Shown here: one piece after another, positions 46,573-55,700 of the stretch
How the letters are laid out: every line of letters begins with the position of its first letter
Position numbering within the stretch: position 1 is the first letter of the stretch
Assembly (NCBI GenBank): GCA_963764565.1
Contig: CAVXTD010000002.1
Span: forward strand, 62,001-126,000
Length of the DNA stretch: 64,000 nt
Direction of reading: 5' to 3'
Source: DATBLE01 sp963764565
GTDB taxonomy: Bacteria; Actinomycetota; Thermoleophilia; Gaiellales; Gaiellaceae
Program-made: the position numbers and the translations under genes
Notes under the pieces: generated by a model
What the model was told of the DNA's origin: nothing
Databases searched by the model: none
What the model saw: the letters and a program-made list of their open reading frames with translations, nothing else

Positions 46573-47127
46573 ATGCGCCGGGTGTCCGCGTTCGAGCCGA
46601 CCGACGAGGATCTGCTGTCGCGCATCGCCGAGGGCGACCGTGACGCCTTCGGCGACCTCTACCGGCGCTACGCGCGAGCCGTGCTCGGCCTCGCGATGCG
46701 GCGACTCGGCGACCGGGGCCGAGCAGAGGACGCCGTGCAGGAGGCGTTCGCATCGATCTGGCGCTCGGCGCGCACGTACCGTCGGGAGCGCGGACAGGTG
46801 GCACCGTGGCTGTACGCGGTTGCCCGCAACGCGATCGCCGACCGTGGCCGCGTGCGCATCGAGCCGCCCGCCGAGCCCGCGGACTCCGCCTCTGACGCTC
46901 CCGGCCCGGCCGATCGTGCCGAGCAGTCATGGCTCGCCTGGCGCGTTCACCGCGCGCTCGAGGAGCTTCCGGAGACGGAGCGAACCGTGCTCGAGCTTGC
47001 CTACTGGAGCGAGCTGTCGCAGAGCGAGATCGCCGGATTCCTCGGCCTGCCGCTCGGAACGGTGAAGACGAGAACCCGAAGCGGGCTCCGGCGGCTGGCC
47101 GAGGAGTTGGAGGAAGAGCTGCGATGA
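46573..47127 (+). CDS. ECF sigma factor (SigK-like)
   Basis: This sigma factor of about 184 residues has region 2 in EGDRDAFGDLYRRYARAVLG and EDAVQEAFASIWRSARTYR, the melting helix GQVAPWLYAVARNAIADRGR, and region 4 in LEELPETERTVLELAYWSEL with the helix-turn-helix QSEIAGFLGLPLGTVKTRTR. The ATG at 46573 is chosen over 46516 because the sigma fold starts right after it. Its stop overlaps the ATG of the downstream gene (ATGA), which codes for its likely anti-sigma partner. The frame is clean. Confidence 0.92.
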   Translation: MRRVSAFEPTDEDLLSRIAEGDRDAFGDLYRRYARAVLGLAMRRLGDRGRAEDAVQEAFASIWRSARTYRRERGQVAPWLYAVARNAIADRGRVRIEPPAEPADSASDAPGPADRAEQSWLAWRVHRALEELPETERTVLELAYWSELSQSEIAGFLGLPLGTVKTRTRSGLRRLAEELEEELR

Positions 47128-47720
47128 CCGGACCCGACTTCCGAGACCTGATCGGCGACGAAGGCACCCCCGAGGAGCTCGAGCGGCTGCGACGGGCTCA
47201 CGACCTGCTCGTCGCGGCAGGCCCGCCGCCGGAGCTGCCGCCGCGACTCGCCGCTCCGCCCGCCATCGCCGGGCGGAGCGCGATCCTGCCCCGGCGCCGC
47301 AAAGAGGCCGCCGTCGTCCTCGCGGCAGCCGTGGCGGCCGCCGCGTTCGGCGCCGGCTTCCTGGTCGGCAACCGCGGCTCGGCGGAGTTCGCCTCGAGAG
47401 GCCCGGCCGTGGCAATGCACGGCACCGCCCCGGACAGCACCGCGCAGGCGTCGATCCTGATCGGCGATCGGGACGAAGTCGGCAACTGGCCGCTGCTCGT
47501 CCGCATCAGCGGGTTGAAGCCGCCGAGCGAGGGGATCTGGTACGAGCTCTACCTGACCAGAAAGGGGAAACCGGCCGCCTGGTGCGGCGCGTTCGCGGTC
47601 AACTCATCCGGCCGCACGACCGTGCAATTCAGCGTCCCCTACAAGCTGAGCGACTTCGACGGCTGGATCGTCACCAACGGGGCGAAGCCGCCCGACCGGC
47701 AGGTGCTGCTGACGACGTAG
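47124..47720 (+). CDS. RskA-like membrane anti-sigma factor
   Basis: The protein has about 198 residues. It has a short cytoplasmic head (FRDLIGDEGTPEELERLRRA), a membrane helix near residues 60-82 (EAAVVLAAAVAAAAFGAGFL), and an external domain with LLVRISGLKPPSEGIWYELY and GAFAVNSSGRTTVQFSVPYK. That external domain matches the C-terminal part of anti-sigma-K (RskA) proteins. The head is short and lacks the HxxxCxxC zinc motif. Coupling by ATGA to the sigma gene supports the pairing. Release would be by regulated proteolysis, as known for RskA, but this is inference. Confidence 0.82.
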   Translation: MTGPDFRDLIGDEGTPEELERLRRAHDLLVAAGPPPELPPRLAAPPAIAGRSAILPRRRKEAAVVLAAAVAAAAFGAGFLVGNRGSAEFASRGPAVAMHGTAPDSTAQASILIGDRDEVGNWPLLVRISGLKPPSEGIWYELYLTRKGKPAAWCGAFAVNSSGRTTVQFSVPYKLSDFDGWIVTNGAKPPDRQVLLTT

Positions 47721-47743
47721 CCGGAAGCGCGGCCGAGCGCGCC

Positions 47744-48448
47744 CTACGGGGCGATCCGGTCGTTCGCGACGAAGGCCGCGTGCGTGGCCGGCATGAGGAT
47801 CTCGAGGAAAGATTCGGCGGCCGCGGCGTACTGCCGGATCTCGAACATTGCGTCGTCGGAGTTACGGAGCATGCAGAAGTGCATCAGGCTGCGCGGGTTG
47901 CAGCTCCAGTAGTACTTCGTGTAGGTGCCGAGCGGCAGCACCGCACGGGCAACCTCCTTCGCGACGCCCTGCTCGAGCAAGCGCTCGTAGGTCTGGAAGG
48001 AGCGCGCCGCGTTCTCCTCGATCTCGCGCTGCGCAAGATCGCGGATCTCCTCGTCGACCGGCTCGAACGTGTAGGAGCCTGGCTTGCCAACCTGAGTCCG
48101 TACGTTCTCGGGGACGTAGTACTCCGCCTCGATCTGCGAGTACCGGCCACTCCACTCGTTGTAGCTGTGCCCTGCCCGGTGACGGTGGTGCTCACGCACG
48201 ACGAAGATCGGCGCCTTCACCAGGAAACGGAAGTAGCCGTGCTCGAACGGCGATCCGTGCCTGTTCCGCATCAGGAAGCGGATCAGGCCGGCGTCCCGCT
48301 CGGTCATCTCGTCCGCTTGCTGGTTGAACGAGACGCGTGCGGAGTTGACGACGGCGAGATCCGAGGCGAGCGCTCCGTCCAGCGCGAGGAAGCCGTGGTC
48401 GAGCACACGGATCGTGTTCTCGGGAATCACTTCGTGCGTCGCCGCCAC
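47744..48448 (-). CDS. thyX: FAD-dependent thymidylate synthase
   Basis: ThyX makes dTMP with FAD and methylene-tetrahydrofolate. The signature RHRxxxS is in VREHHRHRAGHSYNEWSGRY, and the substrate segments HGSPFEHGYFRFLVKAPIF and LGTYTKYYWSCNPRSLMHFC are typical. About 234 residues, intact. The end ATHAAFVANDRIAP is normal. It stands alone, convergent with the anti-sigma gene. A classic thyA is not seen in the window. Confidence 0.95.
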   Translation of the reverse strand: MAATHEVIPENTIRVLDHGFLALDGALASDLAVVNSARVSFNQQADEMTERDAGLIRFLMRNRHGSPFEHGYFRFLVKAPIFVVREHHRHRAGHSYNEWSGRYSQIEAEYYVPENVRTQVGKPGSYTFEPVDEEIRDLAQREIEENAARSFQTYERLLEQGVAKEVARAVLPLGTYTKYYWSCNPRSLMHFCMLRNSDDAMFEIRQYAAAAESFLEILMPATHAAFVANDRIAP

Positions 48449-48548
48449 GGGACGCCGAGTGTAGCGAGGCTGCAGGTCGGCGCCGGACCCCCGGCTCGGC
48501 GGAAGGCCTGGTGCGTCCTACGGCCCGCAGGTCGTCGAGAATCGCGGA

Positions 48549-51500
48549 ATGGACTTCGCCGAGGCCTACGTCGCCGTCGACCGCAGGCACGCGCTCGCCC
48601 GGAAGGAGGAGCTGCCCGACCGGGTCGCAGGCGCCGCGCTCTTCGCCGACGTCTCCGGCTTCACGCCGCTGACCGAGGCGCTGGCGGACGAGCTCGGGCT
48701 GCACCGCGGAGCCGAGGAGCTGGCCGGGCACCTCAACCGCGTCTACGAGGCGATCATCTCGCCGCTCGAGCGGTACCGCGGGATCGTCCTCGGGTTCGCC
48801 GGCGACGCGATCACCTGCTGGTTCGACGGCGACGACGGGTTGCGCGCAGCGGCCTCGGCCCTGGCGATGCAGGACGCGATGGCCACCCTCGAGCCGCCCG
48901 TCGTCGGCGACCGGACATTCCGGCTGTCGCTGAAGGTCGCGGTCGCGGCGGGACCGGCGCGCCGGTTCGCGATCGGCGATCCCGACGTCCTCGTCCTCGA
49001 CGTGCTCTGCGGCCGCCTCCTCGACCGGCTCGCCCAGGCCGAGTCGCAGGCCGGAGCCGGCGAGGTCGTGGCCGACGAGAGCGTCCTGGAGTCGCTCGCC
49101 GGCGTCGCCCTCATCGGGGAACGGAGAAACGAGACCGACGAGGGACGCGCGGTCGGCGTCGTCGAGGGACTCGACGTCGAGGTCGAGCCGGCGCCCTGGG
49201 CTGCCTTCCCCGCCGGCACCTTCGACGCCGACCTGCTGCGCCCCTGGCTTCTGCCCGCGGTGTGGGAGCGCCTCGCCGCCGGCCGGGGCGAGTTCCTCAC
49301 CGAACTGCGGCCCGTCGTCACCATCTTTCTCGCGTTCGGGGGCATCGACTACGACGCTGACGCCGCCCGCGACGAGCTCGACCGCTTCGTGCGGCGGGTT
49401 GAGGAAGTGCTCGACCGGTACCAGGCGAGCTTGCTCCAGCTGGTGATGGGCGACAAGGGCGGCTACCTCTACGCGGCCTTCGGAGCGCCGGTCGCACACG
49501 AGGACGACCCTGTGCGCGCAGCCGCCGCAGCCCTCGACCTGAGGAACCTCGCCCCGGAGGGGCTCGTCGAGGACATCCGGATCGGCATCGCGCGCGGGCG
49601 CGTGATCGCGGGCGCATACGGAAGCACGCGACGCCGGACGTACGGGGTGCTCGGTGACACGGTCAACCTCTCCGCGCGGCTGATGCAGGCCGCCGGCCCC
49701 GGCGAGGTCTTCGCCACCTCCGAGATCGAGCGCACTACACGGCACGCCTTCGGCTGGGAGGCACTCGCGCCCCTGAAGGTCAAGGGCAAGAGCGAGCCGG
49801 TGGCCGCCTTCGCGCTGACCGGCGCCCGGGCGACGCGGGCGACCGGAGAGGAGCGCGCAGGCCGGATTGTCGGGCGCAAAGCGGAGCTCGCCGCGCTCGA
49901 GGAGGCATTGGCAGGCGCGCGCGGCGGGGCCGGCCGTCTGGTCGGATTGAGCGGGGAAGCCGGGCTCGGCAAGTCGAGGCTCGTCGAGGAGGCGGTGCGG
50001 ATCGCCGAGGCCCGGGGCTTCGAGGCCCACACCGGCGAGTGCCAGTCGTACGGGACCGCGACGAGCTATCTGCCCTGGAACGCCGTCTGGCGCGGGCTGC
50101 TCGGGCTCGACGGCGATGCGGAGTCAGACGACGTGGATGCTGCACTCGCCGCGGTGGACGAGCGGCTGGCACCCCGCGCACCGCTGCTGTCGGGCGTGCT
50201 CGGGGTCGCGGTGCCCGACAACGACCTGACCCGCGCCTTCGACCCCAAGCTGCGGAAAACCTCACTCGAGGCCCTTCTCGCCGATTGCCTCCGCATACTC
50301 GCCGCCCGAGCGCCGCTCGTGCTCGTGCTCGAGGACTGCCACTGGCTGGACGAGCTCTCGCAGGAGCTGCTCGCTCACCTCGGGCGCGTGGTCGCCGGAT
50401 TGCCGGTTGCGATCGTGCTTTCGTATCGCCCGCCCGACGAAGGTCCCGACGGAAGTCGGCTGGGCGTCGAGCAGCTTGCCCACTTCAAGGAGATCGCCCT
50501 CTCGGAGCTCGGCCTGGACGACGCCCAGGAGCTGATCCGCAGCAGGCTCGAGGACGTCGCCGGCGGCGAGGCCGTCTCGCTGCCGCTCGTCGAGGCGCTG
50601 TTCTGGCGCTCCGAGGGCAACCCCTTCTACCTCGAGGAGCTCCTTGCCTACCTCGCCGAGCGCGGTGTCGCCCCGACCGATCCGCGGGGCCTCGACGGGC
50701 TCGACCTACCGACGAGCCTGCACAGCCTCGTCCTTGGGCGCATCGACCGGCTGGCCGAGCAGCCGCGCACGACCCTGAGGGTGGCGAGCGTCCTCGGCCG
50801 GACCTTCGACGTTCCGACGCTCGGTGGCTACTACCCGGAGCTCGGATCCGCCGGATGCGGTCGGCCGCGACCTGGCGACGCTGGGCCAGGTGACGCTCGT
50901 CGTCCCGGAGACGGACGACCGGTACGCGTTCCGCCACGCCGTCACGCGCGAGGTCGCCTACGAGAGCCTGCCCTTCGCGACGCGCGCCGGCCTCCACGGG
51001 CGCGCGGGACGGTACTTCGAGGAGGTCTTCGAGCAGCAGGGCGACCAGCGGGTCGGCCTGCTCGCCCATCACTTCGGGCTCGGCGACGACGAGCCGAGAA
51101 AGCGGCGATACCTGCTCGAGGCGGCGCGGTCGGCGCAGGCGGAGTACGCGAACGCGGCGGCGGCCGACTTCTTCCGCGATGTCCTCCCCCTGCTCGACGG
51201 CGCCGAGCGGGCGCAGGTCTGCGTCGAGCTGGGCAAGGTGCTCGAGCGGCTGGGCGCCTGGGACGAGGCCGACGCGAGGTACGGCGAGGCCAACGCGATC
51301 GCGCAGGAGATCGGTGACGAGGCCGCCGCGGCGCGGGCCGAGACCGCAACCGGCGACCTCCTTCGGAAGCGTGGCCGCTACGACGAGGCCGCCCTGCGGT
51401 TCGAGCGTGCGCGCGAGGCGTTCGAGCGGCTCGGCGACCGTGAGGGCGTCGGCTCGGTCCTCCATGTCGGCGGCACGCTCGCGGCCCAGCGCGGCGACTA

Positions 51501-52189
51501 CGACCTGGCCCGCGAGCGCTACCACGCCAGCGCCGAGATCCGCCGCGAGCTCGGCGACCCCGCCGGCACGGCCGCGGTCCTGAGCAACCTCGGCGTCGTC
51601 GCCGAGTACGAGCGGGACTACGACGCCGCGCTCTCCCTGCACGCAGAGGCGCTCGCCCTCCACACCGAGCTTGGCGACCGGTGGGGTGTCGCCGTGTCGC
51701 GCAACAACATGGGGAACATCGCCCTGCTCCAGGAACGGGCCGACCAGGCGAGGGAGTGGCTCGAGGAGGCACTCGCGATCCAGCGGGAGATCGGCGACCC
51801 GTGGATGATCGGCAACGTGCTCAACAACCTCGGCAACGTCGTGCGGGAGAGCGGCGGGCCGGAGACGGCCGAGGCGCTCTACGCGGAGAGCCTCGCGGAT
51901 CTACCGAGACCTCGGTGACACCTGGGCGCTCGCGTACCTGCTCGAGGACGTCGGCGTGCTCGCCGTGCTCCAGGGCGAGCACGAGCGGGCGGTGCGGATC
52001 TGCGGGGCGGCGGCCGCGCTGCGTGAGGAGATCGGCGCGCCGCGGCCCGAGGCCGACCAGGCGTTGCTCGAGGAGAGGCTGCGGGGAGCCGCGGAGGCGC
52101 TGGGTGAGGAGGCGTGCGAAGCCGCCCGGGCGGACGGACGCGCGCTCGGGCTCGAACGGGCGATTGCGGAGGCGTTACGCGAAGGCTAG
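48549..52189 (+). CDS. Tandem adenylyl/guanylyl cyclase with AAA ATPase and TPR domains (soluble adenylyl cyclase-like)
   Basis: The protein has about 1,210 residues. Cyclase domain 1 (30-230) keeps the two metal aspartates (AALFADVSGFTPLTEAL and VLGFAGDAITCWFDG) but lacks the Asn-Arg pair. Cyclase domain 2 (255-415) has lost the first Asp (VVTIFLAFGGIDYD) but keeps GVLGDTVNLSARLMQAAGPG. The two halves could thus build one composite site, as in C1/C2 cyclases. An AAA-type domain follows from GRIVGRKAELAALEEALAGA, with Walker A GEAGLGKSRLVEEA and LVLVLEDCHWLDELSQELL. A TPR array (VLSNLGVVAEYERDYDAALS) completes it. Frameshifts lie near 50850 and 51900. A cNMP-binding protein gene faces it. Confidence 0.88.
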
Positions 52190-52198
52190 GTCGGGCGG

Positions 52199-52609
52199 TC
52201 AGCTCCGCCCGGCGAGATCGAGCCGCTCCTGCATGGCCGCTTGCAGCCGCTCCACCACCTGCGGGAACTCCTGCTCCATGCGGCGGAACTCGGTGCCGAA
52301 CATGACCGAGAGCCGCATCGGCGAGGTCGCGACCACGTCGGCCATGCGCCGGCCGCTCTGACCGAGGAGCGCGACCTCTCCGAAGAAGTCGCCGGGGCCG
52401 AGCGTGCCGACTGCCTCGGCGTCCACCTGGGCCTCGGCCGTTCCTTCCTCGATCACGAAGAAGACGTACCCCGACGCTCCCTCGCTCGTCAGCCGGTCGC
52501 CCGTCGAGACTCCGCGCTGCTCGAACCAGCCGGCGACGCGCTCGCTCTCGTCGTCGGACAGCCCTGAGAAGAGCGGCATCTCCCGGAGCATGGCGGGGTC
52601 GGGACGCAT
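52199..52609 (-). CDS. Cyclic-nucleotide-binding domain protein
   Basis: This is a single cNMP-binding domain of about 136 residues, without a DNA-binding or channel part. The start MLREMPLFSGLSDDESERVA is typical of CAP-like domains. The phosphate-binding cassette is GPGDFFGEVALLGQSGRRMA, with the conserved Glu and, two residues after the Gln-Ser, an Arg-Arg pair. The C-terminal helix is long (EFRRMEQEFPQVVERLQAAM). It converges with the cyclase gene, with a 9-bp gap. The pair could be maker and sensor of the same nucleotide, which is inferred from position. Confidence 0.88.
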   Translation of the reverse strand: MRPDPAMLREMPLFSGLSDDESERVAGWFEQRGVSTGDRLTSEGASGYVFFVIEEGTAEAQVDAEAVGTLGPGDFFGEVALLGQSGRRMADVVATSPMRLSVMFGTEFRRMEQEFPQVVERLQAAMQERLDLAGRS

Positions 52610-52756
52610 CGGAACGACGCTAGCGACTGCCGTGAGGGGTGGACAGCGGCTTCACCGTCTCTTCACGCAACGTTCACCAACGCTACACGTTAGTGGGTGC
52701 CACGGAGCCCGCGATCCGCCTATTGTTGTGCCTCGCACCGTTCGGGGGGAGAGTAG

Positions 52757-55700
52757 ATGGAGAGGCACGTTCGCAGCCCGCGCGCGCAGGGCAGGAGTCC
52801 CGGGATCCGGGGCGCGTCTGCGCTCGTGCTGCTCGCGGCGACTCTCACCCTGACCTTCTCCGTCGGACTCGCCTCGGGCGCCGGCGCCGGCGTCGCGTTC
52901 GACTACGGATCGAGCTACAAGGTCCTGGTCAATCCGGCGAGCGCTCCCTCGGGGTTCGAGACGGCCGGCTTCGACGACTCGGCCTGGACCGGCGCGCCCG
53001 CGCCCTTCAGCTCCAGCGTCGGATCGAGCGCAGGATGCACCTTCCCCGCGGGCGCCACCCTCTTCCCGGTCTTCGGGACGATCTACGTCCGGAAGACGTT
53101 CACGCTCCCGGACAACGCCTTCCGCCTCCACATCGCCGGCACCGTCGACAACAACGGCGACGTCTACGTCAACGGTCATTCCGAGGCGCACGTCCTGGAC
53201 GGGAACTGCCACCTCGGCGGCATCGACGTCGTCGTGCCGAACAGCGATCTCAACCACGGCGGCGGCAACCTGCTCGCGGCGAAGGCCGTCGACACCGGCT
53301 CGATCACCTTCCTCGACATGAGGGCGACCTACGGCGCGATCGACGTCACCGAGCAGCCGACGGCGACGACAACGAATGCACAGATCACCCCGGCCCCCGC
53401 CGTGACGATCGTCGGCCCGGACGGCAGCCCGGTCTCGGGCGTGACCGTCGACGTCGCGTTGCAGACGGTCTCCGGAACGGGCGCACTCACCTCCGGAAGC
53501 ACGACCACGGCGGTGACGAACGCGTCGGGCGTCGCGACCTTCGCCGACCTCGCAGTCACGCAGGCCGGGACCTACCGGCTGGTGGCGTCGAGCGAGGGCG
53601 CGAGCACGACCAGCGACGAGTTCCAGGTCACCAGCGGGATACCGGCCGTCGACGCCCAAGATCGCGATCTTCGCGGCAGTCCCCGACGCCGGGCCTGCCC
53701 ACGTGACGATCGCCGGGCTCCTCCAGGGCGCCCCGAGCACGGCGTACAACGTCGACTTCTACTCCGACTGCGGCGAGGGCGGAGACGACCTCGGCAGCGC
53801 AACCCTGAACACCGACGCGGACGGCAACGTCTACTTCGCGCAGACGTTCCCGGTGCCGGGGGAGCCCTCGTGCGACCTGGACATCGTCAGGGCGTCCACG
53901 GCCGGGCACCACTCGAACCCCTATCCGGTGGGGCCCGACAACACCGGGTGGACGAAGGCGTCGCGGATCGACGTCAGCTCGGGCCAGGGCAGCGACTCCG
54001 GCCGCATCGCCCTCCCCGGCGAGACCCGCTGGTACAAGTTCCACGTCACGCCCGACAGCCAGGCGACGGTGACGATCTCGAACCTGCCCGACGACTACGA
54101 CGTCGCGGTCTTCAAGGACATCGCCCAGGCGAACAACGCGCTCAACGGCCCAAACGCCCTGACGAAGCTGAGCGCGGAGTTTGCGGGCGACGCCTTCACG
54201 CCGAGCGCCTTCATCCCGTCGGCGTTCATCCCCTCCGCGTTCATCCCCTCCGCGTTCATCCCCTCCGCGTTCATCCCCTCCGCGTTCATCCCCTCCGCGT
54301 TCATCCCCTCCGCGTTCATCCCCTCCGCGTTCATCCCCTCCGCCTACTCGCCGTCCGCCTTCATCCCCTCGGCGTTCATCCCGTCGGCGTTCATCCCCTC
54401 CGCGTTCATCGCCTCGGAGTACTCGCCGTCCGCGTTCATCCCCTCGGCGTTCATCCCCTCCGCGTTCATCCCGTCGGCGTTCATCCCGTCCACCTACTCG
54501 AGCGCGGTTGTCCGCAGCCTGATCGGATCGAACTTCGCCGACGGCACGGCGGACAAGAGCGTCACGGTCAACACCTGGCAGAACACCGGCGACTACTACA
54601 TCCGCGTCAGCGGCCGGAACGGCGCCAACGATCCCTACAGCTCCTTCGACGTCTCCGCCTCGATCGGCGCCGGCCCGTGCACCGGAGTGGCGCCGAGCGG
54701 CTCGGCTCCGAGCGCGGCGGCGGCGGGCGGCTACAAGACCGTGATCCTCACCGACCCCGCCAGGATGAGCGGCACCGCGGCGGAGAAGGCCGACCTCCAG
54801 ACGCAGATCGACGCGCTCGCTGCACGGCCGGAGGTCGCCGGCAAGGTCGTCGACCTCGGCTCGAACGGCCGCGTGCAGACGCTCAACGCGCAGGCCGACT
54901 CGCACGCCGGCTGCCCGTACGCCAAGAACCTGGTCGCCGGCGCGATCCGGGACGTCGTCGACTCGTACCGGACGAACAATCCGAACCTCGCCTACGTCGT
55001 GATCGCAGGCGGCGACGGCGTGATTCCGTTCTTCCGCTACGCCGACGGGACGCTGATCGGCAACGAGACCGGGTACGTGCCCCCGGTCGCCGAGAACAGC
55101 GCCTCCCAGGCAAGCCTCCGGCTCGGGTACGTCCTCAGCCAGGACGCCTACGGCACCACGACCGACATCTCGGTGAAGGGCAGCACCATCCCCGTGCCGG
55201 ATCTCGCCGTCGGGCGGCTCGTCGAGAGCCCGACCGAGATCAGCGGGCTGATCCAGGCCTACCTCGCGACCGCCGCCGGCGTCGTGGCGACGCCGACCTC
55301 GTCGCTCGTCACGGGGTACGACTTCCTCACCTACCCGGCGAACGCGGTCAAGGACGAGTTCGCAGCCGGCATCGGCGTGACTCCCGACACGCTGATCGAC
55401 CCGCGCGACCGGGCGCCGTCCGACCCGCTGTCGTGGACCGGCGCCCAGCTGAAGCAGAAGCTGACCGGCTCGCGTCACGACCTGATCTTCCTGGCCGGCC
55501 ACTTCAGCGCGAACGACGCGCTCGCCGCCGACTACACCACGAACATGCTGACCACCGACCTCGACGCCTCGAGCGTCAACCTGGTCAACTCGATCGTCTT
55601 CAGCGCGGGGTGCCACTCGGGCTACAACATCTTCGACCCCGACGCCGTGCCGAACGTCACGCTCAAGCTGGACTGGGCGGAGGCCTTCGCGCGCAAGCGG

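Noticed and set aside
54095..54334. A minus-strand open frame coding repeated NAEGM opposite the FIPSA units
   Set aside because: It is only the antisense of a 15-bp repeat. It has no ribosome site and the plus-strand protein is clearly the coding one.
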